Assembly (NCBI GenBank): GCA_002493965.1
Contig: DLAP01000083.1
Location: 36,144-87,307 of the forward strand
Length of the DNA stretch: 51,164 nt
Origin: Clostridiales bacterium UBA7044
GTDB lineage: Bacteria > Bacillota > Clostridia > Oscillospirales > Oscillospiraceae
Reading direction: 5' to 3'
In this document: piece by piece, positions 39,630 through 48,457 of the stretch
Position numbering within the stretch: the stretch's first letter is position 1
Layout: each line of letters starts with the position of its first letter
Translations under genes and position numbers: made by a program
The notes under the pieces: generated by a model
Databases searched by the model: none
Seen by the model: only the letters and a program-made list of their open reading frames with translations
What the model was told of the DNA's origin: nothing

Positions 39630-40718
39630 ATGAAGAAGAGAAGTACCATTACCCTGATCGCCCTGTGGGGAATTCTGGCCTTTTTTGCCTGGCTCTCCCC
39701 AAGTAAGGACATCTCCGAAGCGGAGCGCCGCCCTCTGGCCGGATGGCCAAAGGTGAGTGCCCAGGCGATTCTTACCGGAAAGTTCCAGGAGGATTTTGAA
39801 GACTACGCCCTGGATCAGTTCCCCTTCCGGGATGGGTTCCGACGGCTGAAAGCGGGATTTCACTTTGGGCTTCTGCGGCAAAAGGACAACAACGGCATTT
39901 ATCTGGCGGACGGCTATGCGGTAGGGCAGGAGTACCCCTTAAATGAAGCCTCTGTGGATCATTTCCTGGAAAAAATGAATACCCTCCATGAAAAGTATCT
40001 CACTGGGTGCTCCATCGCCATGGCCATCGTGCCGGACAAGGGCTACTATCTGGCTCGGGACAGTGGCCAGCTGTACCTTAACTATGACGCACTGAAAACG
40101 AGAATCGCCCAGGGAATGCCCTGGGCAGATCCCATCGATTTGACGGACAGCTTATCCGCCCAGGACTATTACCGGACAGACACCCACTGGCGGCAGGAAG
40201 CCCTGATTCCCGCAGCGGGGAAAATTGCCCAGGCTCTGGGGGTGACTGAGCCGCAGCTGGAAGACTACACCGTTACCACCCTGGACCGCCCTTTCTACGG
40301 CGTGTACTACGGTCAGGCAGCCCTGCCTATGGAGCCGGATGCCTTAAAGATTCTGGAAAGTCCCCTGCTGGATGGGTGCAGAGTCTACGATTATGAGACG
40401 GGGGAAACGATCAGCGTCTATGACAGGGAAAAAGGAGAAACCGCCCGGGACCCCTATGACGTATATCTCTCCGGCAGCAAGAGCCTGCTGACCATTGAAA
40501 ACCCCAATGCCCCCGGCGATCGGGAACTGATCGTCTTCCGGGATTCCTTCGGCAGCAGCATGGTGCCGCTATTGGTGCAGGACTACAGTCAGGTGACGCT
40601 GATTGATGTGCGGTATCTTCGGATCGATCTTCTGGACCGGTTTGTGGACTTTACGGATCAGGATGTGCTGCTTCTTTATTCCACCCTGGTCTTAAACCAA
40701 AGCTTCTCCATTCAGTAA
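39630..40718 (+). CDS. DHHW/AlgX-like O-acyltransfer partner
   Basis: A 362-residue exported protein with an N-terminal membrane anchor (about 6-24) and an SGNH/AlgX-like domain. YYRTDTHWRQEAL near residue 187 is the DHHW-type motif (Asp, His), and VFRDSFGSSMVPLL near residue 303 contains the candidate Ser nucleophile; together they can form a triad. It receives acyl groups from the MBOAT partner upstream and places them on a glycan or polymer outside. A terminator follows. Confidence 0.88.
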   Translation: MKKRSTITLIALWGILAFFAWLSPSKDISEAERRPLAGWPKVSAQAILTGKFQEDFEDYALDQFPFRDGFRRLKAGFHFGLLRQKDNNGIYLADGYAVGQEYPLNEASVDHFLEKMNTLHEKYLTGCSIAMAIVPDKGYYLARDSGQLYLNYDALKTRIAQGMPWADPIDLTDSLSAQDYYRTDTHWRQEALIPAAGKIAQALGVTEPQLEDYTVTTLDRPFYGVYYGQAALPMEPDALKILESPLLDGCRVYDYETGETISVYDREKGETARDPYDVYLSGSKSLLTIENPNAPGDRELIVFRDSFGSSMVPLLVQDYSQVTLIDVRYLRIDLLDRFVDFTDQDVLLLYSTLVLNQSFSIQ

Positions 40719-40725
40719 ACGAAAT

Positions 40726-40754
40726 CGGCCCCTGGGCTTTCTGCCCGGGGGCCG
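40726..40754. terminator. Convergent terminator between DHHW and vanY genes
   Basis: A 12-bp GC-rich stem with one G-T-type mismatch (40726-40737/40743-40754) and a 5-base loop, between two convergent stops. Confidence 0.7.
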
Positions 40755-40760
40755 GTCTGG

Positions 40761-42134
40761 TTATTTCTGTGTTTCTGTGGCGGCATCCGGCTTGACCGGC
40801 TCCGCCCCCAGGTATTCCTCCAGGCACAGCCCCGAGGCTTTGATGTCCTGGGCCACCTCCACGCCCACATAGCGGAAGTGCCACGGCTCGTCAATGATGC
40901 CAGTGATGGGGTACTTTTCCGCGGTGTAGCGCAGAATGAAGCCGTAATCCCAGCAATGCTCCTGGAACCAGGGGATGGCCTCGTCTCCCAGCAGATCCAC
41001 CGCCAACCCCAGGTGATGCTCACTGGTGCCGGGCAGGGCCACGGTCTCCAGGGCTTTTTCCTTGGCCTCCTCATAGCTTAGGTCATAGGTCTTCATATGC
41101 TCCGCCGTGCGAAGCTCCAGGATCTCTGTCTGCTCCTTAATGGTGCGGTAGGCGGAGTTGAAATTATATTCGATCCCGGCGCTTTCACAGTCCTGTAACA
41201 TCTGAACCAGGGCGTCATAGCACCGCTCATCCACGTCGTGGTAATCCACCACATTCTTTAGGTTCCGCTCATAGTAATCCGGTACCGGGTTCCGGGCGTT
41301 GACCAGTACGATCTCCACTCCCTTGGGGCTAAAATAGTGGCGCTGGCCGTCGATGTCCGTGGGGCCGATGGCAGCCCGGCCGTCCTCAGGGGAGAGATAG
41401 TATTGATACTGCCCCAGGGTCAGCCAGCCGGTGTAAAGCAGGCCGTCCTCCTGAAAATAATACAGGGCGCCCTCAATGGCAGTCCAACCCCGGGCCATGG
41501 GGCCGTCCTCATAGTAGTAGCGGCGGCCCTCCTCTGTCTCATCCCAGCCGGTGCGCATAACGCCGTCGGTTCCAAAATAGAAGATCCGCTCGTTGATGGT
41601 CTGCTGGCCGGTGAGCAGGATGCCATCTTCATCAAAATAGTAGGTGCCGCCGTCGATATCCTGAAAGCCATAGCGGAGCAGTCCATCGTCTCCAAAATAG
41701 TAGGTATTTCCGTCAATGGTCTGCCAGGCGGTCGCCATGGGGCCGTCGCTTAAATAGTAGGTCCCGCCGTCTAAGGTCAGCCAGCCCTCCGCCAAGGCGC
41801 CACCGGGGAAAAAATACCAGGTTTCCCCGTCGATCCTCTGCCAGCCGGTTGCCATAGTGCCGTCGGCCTTAAAGTAGTAGGTATTTCCCTTCAGCTTCTG
41901 CCAGCCGGTGCTTGGCGTGCCGTCCTCCCGCAGATAATAGGTACCTTCACCCAGTTCCAGCCAGCCGGACACCGGCTGACCGTGAAAGCCCTGATAGTAC
42001 CGGATTCCATCCTGAACCGCCCAGCCGCTGCGGTCCACATTCGCGTCATACCACAGCCACAGTCCCCAGAGGATGGCCCCAATCATGAGCAGTGTTATCA
42101 AAACCGGCAAAACCAGCCGTCTCCCTCGACCCAT
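40761..42134 (-). CDS. VanY-type D,D-carboxypeptidase with cell-wall-binding repeats
   Basis: A 457-residue surface enzyme: membrane anchor (about 8-28), about twelve 20-residue repeats (36-277; pattern TGWQxIDGxTYYFxxDGxx), and a C-terminal VanY/peptidase M15 domain. Zinc and catalytic residues are in SAYRT (about 330), GTSEHHLGLAVDL (about 372) and EPWHFRYVG (416-424). It would remove the terminal D-Ala of peptidoglycan stems while the repeats hold it to choline-type or teichoic polymers. No vanHAX genes are near, so it is more likely a wall-maturation enzyme than resistance. It has its own promoter. Confidence 0.93.
   Translation of the reverse strand: MGRGRRLVLPVLITLLMIGAILWGLWLWYDANVDRSGWAVQDGIRYYQGFHGQPVSGWLELGEGTYYLREDGTPSTGWQKLKGNTYYFKADGTMATGWQRIDGETWYFFPGGALAEGWLTLDGGTYYLSDGPMATAWQTIDGNTYYFGDDGLLRYGFQDIDGGTYYFDEDGILLTGQQTINERIFYFGTDGVMRTGWDETEEGRRYYYEDGPMARGWTAIEGALYYFQEDGLLYTGWLTLGQYQYYLSPEDGRAAIGPTDIDGQRHYFSPKGVEIVLVNARNPVPDYYERNLKNVVDYHDVDERCYDALVQMLQDCESAGIEYNFNSAYRTIKEQTEILELRTAEHMKTYDLSYEEAKEKALETVALPGTSEHHLGLAVDLLGDEAIPWFQEHCWDYGFILRYTAEKYPITGIIDEPWHFRYVGVEVAQDIKASGLCLEEYLGAEPVKPDAATETQK
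41306..42029 (-). repeat. 60-bp tandem repeats coding for wall-binding units
   Basis: About twelve units of 60 bases encode the Trp/Tyr-rich repeats of the VanY-type protein. The block AAATAGTAGGT recurs at about 41635, 41695 and 41755 on the plus strand at exact 60-base steps. Such arrays can change length by recombination. Confidence 0.85.
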
Positions 42135-42163
42135 AGGACGCCTCCAACTTTGAACTCCGCTTC

Positions 42164-42192
42164 ATTTTATCACGTACTTGCGGGAAATGCAA
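42164..42192 (-). promoter_or_regulatory. Promoter of the vanY-type gene
   Basis: On the minus strand TTGCAT (42192-42187), 17-base spacer, TAAAAT (42169-42164). Confidence 0.65.
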
Positions 42193-42262
42193 GGAAGAGA
42201 AGAAATTTAAGAGATTTCCACGGAATCTTAAATATTTTGCCAGTAGAATTTTCCCGGAAATT

Positions 42263-42271
42263 TGCTATAAT
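42263..42271 (+). promoter_or_regulatory. Extended -10 promoter of the GT4 gene
   Basis: TGCTATAAT (42263-42271) is an extended -10; no -35 at normal spacing was found. The ATG follows 41 bases later behind GGAGG. Confidence 0.6.
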
Positions 42272-42311
42272 GGAAGGACGCAGCATTTTCTTACTATCCC
42301 GGAGGATCCCT

Positions 42312-43478
42312 ATGTTATCCCAGACAGAGAAACGAAAAATTCTGATTACCACGGACTTGTATGCCACCAGTACCAACGGCGTTGTGACCTCCGTGCAAAA
42401 TCTGTTTGATGTTCTGACCGAAAAGGGCCACGATGTGCGCATTCTGACCATGTCTGCTGACTTTCATTCCCACAGGGATGGGCCGGTGTATTATATTCGC
42501 TCTCTGCCCCTGGGGGCGGTGTACCCCGACGTGCGGATGCCCCTGCCCTTCCGGCACAGACTGGTTCAGGAAATCATCGACTGGAAGCCGGATGTGATCC
42601 ACAGCCAGTGTGAGTTTTTCAGCTTTCAGTTCGCATCCCATATTTCCCGGATCACCGGCGCGCCCATTGTCCATACCTATCACACTCTCTATGAGCAGTA
42701 CGTCACCTATCTGGTGCCAAGCAAACGGCTGGGGAAGACCCTGGTGCGGGTGCTGACCCGGGAGCGGCTGAAAAAAGTGAAAATGGTGGTGGCCCCCACG
42801 GTCAAGGTGGAGAACGCCCTCCACGGCTACGGGGTGCACAATCCCATCAGCGTGGTTCCCAGCGGCATAAGCCTCCAGCAGCATCACCACCGCATGTCCC
42901 CGGAGGAGCGGCAGCGCCGCCGCCGTGCCCTGGGAATTGGGGACGATCAGCAGGTGCTCCTGAATCTGGGGCGGCTGGGCACGGAGAAAAACCTGGGGGA
43001 ACTGATAGAGTTGTTCGCCCAGGCTCTGGAAACCAACGAAAATATGGTGTTTCTTATCGTAGGGGACGGCCCGGCGCGGAAGGCACTGGAACAGCAGGCA
43101 AGGCTTTTGGGGATTTCCCGGAAGGTGATTTTCACCGGAATGGTGGAGCCCCAGGAGGTACAAAACTTCTATCAGCTGGCGGACGTGTTTGCCAGCGCCT
43201 CCACCAGTGAAACCCAGGGGCTGACCTATATCGAGGCGGCCGCCAATGGTCTGCCCCTGCTGTGTCGTCAGGACGACTGTCTTGAGGACGTGCTGAAGGA
43301 AGGGGAAAATGGCTACGAATACAACAGTGCCCAGGAATTTCTGGACGCCATCGACACCCTGATGGAGAACCCGGAAAAACGGCAGGCGGCGTCCCGGCGG
43401 AGCCAGGAAATCGCGGAACATTTTGACAAGGAAGTGTTCGGGGAAGCCATTGAGCAAATCTACGAATCCGTGCTGTAG
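42312..43478 (+). CDS. GT4 family glycosyltransferase
   Basis: A 388-residue GT-B glycosyltransferase. The N-terminal ITTDLYATSTNGVVTSVQNL binds the acceptor side, and the C-terminal ETQGLTYIEAAANGLPLL (about 305) is the nucleotide-sugar EX7E motif. HTYHTLYEQYVTYL near 120 is like the clostridial and lactobacillal diacylglycerol glucosyltransferases, so a glycolipid (anchor of lipoteichoic acid) is a possible product. The ATG at 42312 follows GGAGG (42301-42305); the open frame before it is chance. Confidence 0.88.
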   Translation: MLSQTEKRKILITTDLYATSTNGVVTSVQNLFDVLTEKGHDVRILTMSADFHSHRDGPVYYIRSLPLGAVYPDVRMPLPFRHRLVQEIIDWKPDVIHSQCEFFSFQFASHISRITGAPIVHTYHTLYEQYVTYLVPSKRLGKTLVRVLTRERLKKVKMVVAPTVKVENALHGYGVHNPISVVPSGISLQQHHHRMSPEERQRRRRALGIGDDQQVLLNLGRLGTEKNLGELIELFAQALETNENMVFLIVGDGPARKALEQQARLLGISRKVIFTGMVEPQEVQNFYQLADVFASASTSETQGLTYIEAAANGLPLLCRQDDCLEDVLKEGENGYEYNSAQEFLDAIDTLMENPEKRQAASRRSQEIAEHFDKEVFGEAIEQIYESVL

Positions 43479-43517
43479 CTTCCCTTTGACAGAACCGGCA
43501 GGGCCGGACAGAAAGAG

Positions 43518-44105
43518 GTGCTTTATGAAGCCGTCCAATTTTTTTCCTCGCTTTTTGCCGTACTGGGTGCTGGTGTGCTGATTGTGTCCATTCTTTTGTG
43601 CTTCCTGTGCCGGAATCTGGCACCAAAGTCCCAAAATGTGCCCCGGGAGGCGGAGGACGCATCCACCCGGTTTATGCAGGTCCTCTCCGACGGGGATTTC
43701 GCCACGGCCGGAAGCCTCCTATATGGCCAGCCGGAGTTGGGGACGGAGGGCGCTTTTGAAAGCGACGGGGCCGCTGATATTTGGGAAGCCTTCCGGAACA
43801 GCATCTCCTGGGAGGCGCCGGATGGCTGCTACCTGGAGGGCACCGAGGTTTACCGGGACGTGACTGTGACGGTTCGGGATGTTTCCGCTGTTTTGAATGC
43901 GGTGTCGGCCCTGGCCCGGTCCATGGGTTTCTCCGAGACGTCCCCGAACCCGGACGCCCTCTTGCGGGAAGCGGTAAAGGAAGCTCTGAACCGGGGAGAA
44001 ACGATGTCCGTATCCGGAAGGCTGCGCCTCATTCAGGAGGAGGGACAGTGGTATGTGATCCCGGATAGAAAGATTCTCTCCGCCATTTCCGGTGGCGGCC
44101 TGTAA
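43518..44105 (+). CDS. Membrane-anchored protein of unknown function (start unsure)
   Basis: A 195-residue protein with one N-terminal helix (about 8-30) and an external domain of alternating charge (SLLYGQPELG, DGCYLEGTEVYRDVTVTV). I do not recognise it. The GTG at 43518 opens this frame, but AAAGAGG (43512-43518) fits better to the ATG at 43525, which is in another frame and stops after 18 codons (MKPSNFFPRFLPYW...). A run of seven T (about 43538-43544) lies between; a change of its length would join the good start to the long frame. The next gene begins 11 bases later. Confidence 0.65.
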   Translation: MLYEAVQFFSSLFAVLGAGVLIVSILLCFLCRNLAPKSQNVPREAEDASTRFMQVLSDGDFATAGSLLYGQPELGTEGAFESDGAADIWEAFRNSISWEAPDGCYLEGTEVYRDVTVTVRDVSAVLNAVSALARSMGFSETSPNPDALLREAVKEALNRGETMSVSGRLRLIQEEGQWYVIPDRKILSAISGGGL

Positions 44106-44116
44106 GGAGGGGTTTC

Positions 44117-45445
44117 ATGGCCTATCAACCGAAATACGCCCAGAAGAAGCCCCAAAATAATGGTCGGATTTCTGACATTCCCCGGCGGGAAGCCCCGGAG
44201 CCCCCCCGGAGGCTCCCTTCGGACGGTTCCCGATGGAATGTCCCGGAGAGACAGCCCCTGTCCCCCTGGCTCACCGCCCTGGGAATCTTGATGGTGCCGA
44301 TTTCTCTGGCATTGAGCTATCTGCTGCTGCGGGGATTGGTGCTGAGCCCCGGCCAGTCGGCTGCGGTCAGCGCTTCTCCCGTGGGAGATATGGCGATCTG
44401 CCAGTCCTTTGATGCCTATGTAGCGCCGGAGCTGGAGAAAGCGAAAAGCAGTATTCGGACGGAGCCCATTCCGGAGGAAACCGTGGCGGAAACCACAGAG
44501 GCAACCGTCCCACCCTATGAGGCGGTGTACCGTCTTGCGGACGACACCCAGGTGGCCCCGGAGCCGGACCAAAGCAAATTCGGCCAGGTCAGCGACCCCA
44601 GGGATATGGCGCCCATCCTCAGGGAAGCGGAATACATTCTGGACGGTCAGTCCCTGTATTTCTCCACGGAGACGGAGCTGTTCGAGGGCAGTGTGGTCCG
44701 CTACTACTTAGACGAGAGCATTTTTGCCATCACCTGGAAGGAAGTCCATGACAAGTCTGTCTATACCTATTCTGAGGTGAAGATCGGCCACCCCTCCCAG
44801 CTGAGACGCCATCTGTCTGATGGGGCCTACGGTTCTGGCAAGCTGTACTATCCCACGGAAATGGCAGCCACGGTCAACGCGGTGGTGGCCACCTCCGGCG
44901 ACTTCTACGCCAACCGGCCGGTGTTTGGGATTGTTGCCTATGAGGGCCAGGTCCGCCGGGCAGTGGACGACGGCTACGCCGAGACCTGCTACATCGACAA
45001 AAACGGCGATATGATCTTCTCCTATATGAAGCAGCTAAAGAACCAGGAAAACGCCCAGGCCTTCCTGGATGAGAACAACATCAATTTCAGTCTGGCCTTT
45101 GGTCCTATCCTGGTAGACAATTACGAAATGGTGGAGCTTCCCAGCGTCTACGGTGTGGGTGAAATCCAGGAGGAATACGCCCGGTCCGCCCTGTGCCAGA
45201 TGGACAAGCTTCACTATGTGGCGGTGGTAGCCAACTGGGAGGGCAACCAGCCCGACGATCCCACGGTGGCCCGGTTCCAGAAGGTGGTAGCCCAGACGGG
45301 ATGTAAGATGGCCTACTGCCTGGACGGCGGTCAGACCGCCACCATCGTCATGAATGACGAACTCATTAACCGCCCCGCCAAGGGCGAGCAGCGGCGGATC
45401 AGCGACATCATCTATTTTGCCACTGCGGTGCCGGAAGGAGGTTAG
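44117..45445 (+). CDS. Phosphodiester glycosidase (NAGPA-like) membrane protein
   Basis: A 442-residue protein: cytoplasmic Pro-rich N-terminus (1-50), one membrane helix (about 55-75), a Thr/Glu-rich linker and a large outer domain. Residues from about 190 to the end match the phosphodiester glycosidase/NAGPA (DUF2233) family: EMAATVNAVVATSGDFYANRP, AYCLDGGQTATIVMNDELINRP and RRISDIIYFATAV. Such enzymes cut sugar-phosphodiester links, as in GlcNAc-1-phosphate caps or glycopolymers. It is co-transcribed with the Lgt-like gene, 3 bases apart. Confidence 0.87.
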   Translation: MAYQPKYAQKKPQNNGRISDIPRREAPEPPRRLPSDGSRWNVPERQPLSPWLTALGILMVPISLALSYLLLRGLVLSPGQSAAVSASPVGDMAICQSFDAYVAPELEKAKSSIRTEPIPEETVAETTEATVPPYEAVYRLADDTQVAPEPDQSKFGQVSDPRDMAPILREAEYILDGQSLYFSTETELFEGSVVRYYLDESIFAITWKEVHDKSVYTYSEVKIGHPSQLRRHLSDGAYGSGKLYYPTEMAATVNAVVATSGDFYANRPVFGIVAYEGQVRRAVDDGYAETCYIDKNGDMIFSYMKQLKNQENAQAFLDENNINFSLAFGPILVDNYEMVELPSVYGVGEIQEEYARSALCQMDKLHYVAVVANWEGNQPDDPTVARFQKVVAQTGCKMAYCLDGGQTATIVMNDELINRPAKGEQRRISDIIYFATAVPEGG

Positions 45446-45448
45446 GCC

Positions 45449-46441
45449 ATGGAAAAGATCGCGTTTTTTCTGGATGGCGCGCCTGTCTACTGGCAGAACA
45501 TCGTCCTGGCCCTGGGGGCCGTGACGGCCATCTGCTTCTTTCTCAGCTTCTATCTGGGGAAAACCGGGAATCCAGCGGCGGCCTTTGCCGTCATTCCTCT
45601 GGCCATTTTTCTGAGCCTGGTTTTTGCCCGGTTCTTCCACTGGTACAGCCGGACGGACAGCTACGAAGGGTTTCTTCCTGCTATGAAGCTGTTTTCCCCG
45701 GGAGGCTATGCCCTGATGGGGGTGTTCCTGGGGTGCTTCCTGGCAGCGGCGCTGGTGCGGCTGCTTCACCTCAGCCGGAGCCTTCCGGAAATGCTGGACG
45801 CCATGAGTTTGGCGGGAGCGGCGGGGATTGCCGTGGGGCGGCTTGCTTCTCTGTTTAACTCCTCCGACCGGGGGCAGGTACTGGATTTCCTTCACTTTCT
45901 GCCCTTCTCCTACCCGGTGGTAAACGCTGTATCCGGGGCCACGGAGTACCGGTTTGCCGTCTTCCTGTTTCAGAGCCTTTTTTGCCTGGTGTTATTCCTG
46001 TGCCTGGCGTCCTTTTATCGGAAGAATCAAAACCGCTGCCCGGAGGGGGACGCCTGTATTCTTTTCCTGATGTGCTACTGCGCTTCCCAGATCGTGCTGG
46101 ATTCCATTCGCTATGATTCTCTGTTTTTCCGGAGCAACGGCTTTGTCAGCATCGTGCAGGTGATTTCTGCCATCGCCCTGGTGGGGGGCATTGTGGTATT
46201 CTCCCGGCGGCTGGTGAAAAGAAAGGGCTTCCGGGCCTGGTACGGGCTGCTGTGGCTGACGATTGCCGCCGCCCTGGGTGTGGCGGGTTTCATGGAATAT
46301 TACGTCCAGCGCCACGGCAGCGCCGCCCTGCTGTCTTACACCGTGATGAGCCTGTGCTTGGCCCTGATTCTGTGGATCGGACTGGAAATTCGTCGGATGG
46401 CCCAGGTGTCAGGGCGAAAAATGGGGAATCCTGTAAGATGA
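45449..46441 (+). CDS. Divergent Lgt-like membrane protein
   Basis: A 330-residue protein with about eight membrane helices, in the layout of prolipoprotein diacylglyceryl transferase. GRLASLFNSSDRG (about 130) stands where Lgt has GRIGNFINxExxG, and DSIRYDSLFFRSNGFVSIVQVIS (about 217) matches the Lgt C-terminal signature. Two residues needed in E. coli Lgt are changed: the His of the HGG loop (here SPGGYALMG) and the Asn after the Arg. It may act on another substrate, or be inactive. Together with the phosphodiester glycosidase it forms a two-gene envelope unit. Confidence 0.7.
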   Translation: MEKIAFFLDGAPVYWQNIVLALGAVTAICFFLSFYLGKTGNPAAAFAVIPLAIFLSLVFARFFHWYSRTDSYEGFLPAMKLFSPGGYALMGVFLGCFLAAALVRLLHLSRSLPEMLDAMSLAGAAGIAVGRLASLFNSSDRGQVLDFLHFLPFSYPVVNAVSGATEYRFAVFLFQSLFCLVLFLCLASFYRKNQNRCPEGDACILFLMCYCASQIVLDSIRYDSLFFRSNGFVSIVQVISAIALVGGIVVFSRRLVKRKGFRAWYGLLWLTIAAALGVAGFMEYYVQRHGSAALLSYTVMSLCLALILWIGLEIRRMAQVSGRKMGNPVR

Positions 46442-46486
46442 ACAAAACGACGGAAGAAATGCATGCACCTTTGTATTTGCAGACAA

Positions 46487-46516
46487 TTGACAAACCTTGG
46501 GGTCCGCGGGTATAAT
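46487..46516 (+). promoter_or_regulatory. Promoter of the transketolase genes
   Basis: Perfect TTGACA (46487-46492), 18-base spacer, perfect TATAAT (46511-46516). Confidence 0.85.
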
Positions 46517-46578
46517 ACCCATGTAAAAGGGACAGTATGGCGGCCGAACCGCCGGATTATGGATTTAAGGAGGCTCTC

Positions 46579-47424
46579 ATGACACCTCAAGAAAAGAAGC
46601 AGCTTCAGATCACCGCCTGCAAGGTCCGCATGGGCATTATTGATGCCACACACGGAGCTAAGGCAGGACATCCCGGCGGCAGCCTGTCCGCTGCGGATCT
46701 GTTTACCTACCTGTACTTCAAGGAAATGAACATCGATCCCCAAAACCCCAAGTGGGAAGACCGGGACCGTTTCGTCCTGAGCAAGGGCCACACCGCCCCC
46801 GGCCTGTATTCCGCGTTGGCTCACCGGGGCTTCTTCCCTGTGGAGGATTTGGTGACGCTTCGGCACATCGGCTCCTACCTGCAGGGCCATCCCAATATGA
46901 ACACCGTTCCCGGTGTGGATATGTCCACCGGTTCTCTGGGCCAGGGGATCTCCTGCGCTGCCGGTATGGCGCTGGGCCTGAAGCATCAGGGTAAGCCCGC
47001 CCGGGTCTACACCCTGCTGGGTGACGGCGAGATTCAGGAGGGCCAGGTGTGGGAAGCCTGTATGTTTGCCGCCCACTATAAGCTGGACAATCTCTGTGTC
47101 GTCGTTGACAACAACGGCCTGCAAATTGACGGCAATATTGCCGATGTTATGAGCCCCTATCCCATCGTGGACAAGCTGGAAGCCTTCGGCTTCAAGGTGG
47201 TGGCCATCGATGGGCACGACTTTGACCAGATGGAAGACGCAATGAATACCGCCCGGGAAACCAAGGGACAGCCCACCGCCATCGTGATGAAGACCATCAA
47301 AGGCAAGGATGTGTCCTTTATGGAGAACAATGCAGGCTGGCATGGCAAGGCCCCGAATGATGCGGAGCATGAGCAGGCCATAAAAGAGCTTAAGGCGATT
47401 CTGGCGGAACTGGAGGGCAAGTGA
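46579..47424 (+). CDS. Transketolase, N-terminal subunit
   Basis: A 281-residue subunit holding the thiamine diphosphate-binding half of transketolase. GHPGGSLSAADLFTYLY (about 28), SKGHTAPGLYSAL and the ThDP motif GDGEIQEGQVWEA...DNNGLQIDG (about 150-180) are intact. It joins the C-terminal subunit encoded one base later to move two-carbon units in the pentose phosphate pathway. The ATG at 46579 follows AAGGAGG. The split form is common in Clostridia and archaea. Confidence 0.96.
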   Translation: MTPQEKKQLQITACKVRMGIIDATHGAKAGHPGGSLSAADLFTYLYFKEMNIDPQNPKWEDRDRFVLSKGHTAPGLYSALAHRGFFPVEDLVTLRHIGSYLQGHPNMNTVPGVDMSTGSLGQGISCAAGMALGLKHQGKPARVYTLLGDGEIQEGQVWEACMFAAHYKLDNLCVVVDNNGLQIDGNIADVMSPYPIVDKLEAFGFKVVAIDGHDFDQMEDAMNTARETKGQPTAIVMKTIKGKDVSFMENNAGWHGKAPNDAEHEQAIKELKAILAELEGK

Positions 47425-47425
47425 T

Positions 47426-48367
47426 ATGGCAGAAGTAAAAAGAATCGCAACCCGTGAAGGCTACGGGAATGCCCTGGCAGCTCTGGGTGCGGAGCATGAG
47501 AATCTGGTGGTTCTGGACGCCGACCTGGCTGGCGCTACCAAAACCGGCATCTTCAAGAAGGCTTTCCCTCAGCGCCACTTTGACTGCGGGATCGCGGAAG
47601 CGGACATGATCTGTGTGGCAGCGGGGCTTGCGACCACGGGGCTGGTTCCCTTCGCTTCCTCCTTTGCTATGTTTGCCGCGGGCCGGGCCTTTGAGCAGGT
47701 GCGCAACTCCATTGGCTATCCCCACCTGAATGTGAAGATCGGCGCTACCCATGGCGGCATTTCCGTGGGGGAGGACGGCGCAAGCCATCAGTGCTGCGAG
47801 GACTTCGCTCTGATGCGGTCCATTCCGGGCATGGTGGTCATGAGCCCTGCCGACGATGTGGAGGCCAGAGCCATGGTGAAGGCCGCTTACGAGTATGAAG
47901 GCCCCGTCTATATGCGCTTTGGCCGTGCGGCGGTGCCTGTCGTCCACGAGGAGGGTTTTTCTTTCCAGATCGGGAAGGGTGAGATTCTGCGGGACGGCGC
48001 CGATGTTGCCATCATTGCCAACGGACTGATGGTTTATGAAGCGATCGTGGCTGCGGAAGAGCTGACGGCCAGGGGAATCAACGCTATGGTCATCAACATG
48101 GCAACGATTAAGCCTCTGGATGAGGAGCTGGTGCTGGCGGCTGCCAAAAAGTGCGGACGTGTCATCACCTGTGAAGAGCACTCCGTCATTGGCGGCCTGG
48201 GCGAAGCAGTCTGCGGACTGCTCAGCGAGAAGCTGCCTACCAAGGTTGCCCGTATCGGCGTGAACGACGAGTTCGGTCATTCCGGACCTGCCGGCGCCTT
48301 GCTGAAGGCTTTCGGCCTGTGCGCGGACAATATTGTAAAGGTGACCCGGGAGTTTTTGGGGAAGTAA
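47426..48367 (+). CDS. Transketolase, C-terminal subunit
   Basis: A 313-residue subunit with the pyrimidine-binding domain (AEADMICVAAGLATTGLVPFASSFAMF near 50-80; the Glu of GIAEADM is the catalytic glutamate) and the C-terminal domain (ITCEEHSVIGGLGEAV near 245). It completes the active site at the dimer interface with the upstream subunit. The two genes are 1 base apart and share a strong promoter. Confidence 0.96.
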   Translation: MAEVKRIATREGYGNALAALGAEHENLVVLDADLAGATKTGIFKKAFPQRHFDCGIAEADMICVAAGLATTGLVPFASSFAMFAAGRAFEQVRNSIGYPHLNVKIGATHGGISVGEDGASHQCCEDFALMRSIPGMVVMSPADDVEARAMVKAAYEYEGPVYMRFGRAAVPVVHEEGFSFQIGKGEILRDGADVAIIANGLMVYEAIVAAEELTARGINAMVINMATIKPLDEELVLAAAKKCGRVITCEEHSVIGGLGEAVCGLLSEKLPTKVARIGVNDEFGHSGPAGALLKAFGLCADNIVKVTREFLGK

Positions 48368-48380
48368 GGGGCAGAGGTGT

Positions 48381-48422
48381 CCACAATTATCGCTTGATTT
48401 GCTGCCAAAATTGTGGTATAAT
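48381..48422 (+). promoter_or_regulatory. Promoter with inverted repeat, C39/SleB gene
   Basis: TTGATT (48394-48399), 17-base spacer, perfect TATAAT (48417-48422). CCACAATT (48381-48388) and AATTGTGG (48409-48416) are a perfect 8-bp inverted repeat around the -35, a possible operator. Confidence 0.7.
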
Positions 48423-48457
48423 GTGCCTGTATTTTACGGAAAGGAGGGAACTGACGG

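Noticed and set aside
41306..42029. Regularly spaced repeats as a CRISPR array
   Set aside because: The 60-base period is in frame and encodes Trp/Tyr wall-binding repeats; units are imperfect and there are no spacers or cas genes.
40761..42134. Vancomycin resistance locus
   Set aside because: The VanY-type gene and the distant VanZ-like gene stand alone; no vanH, vanA or vanX is in the window.
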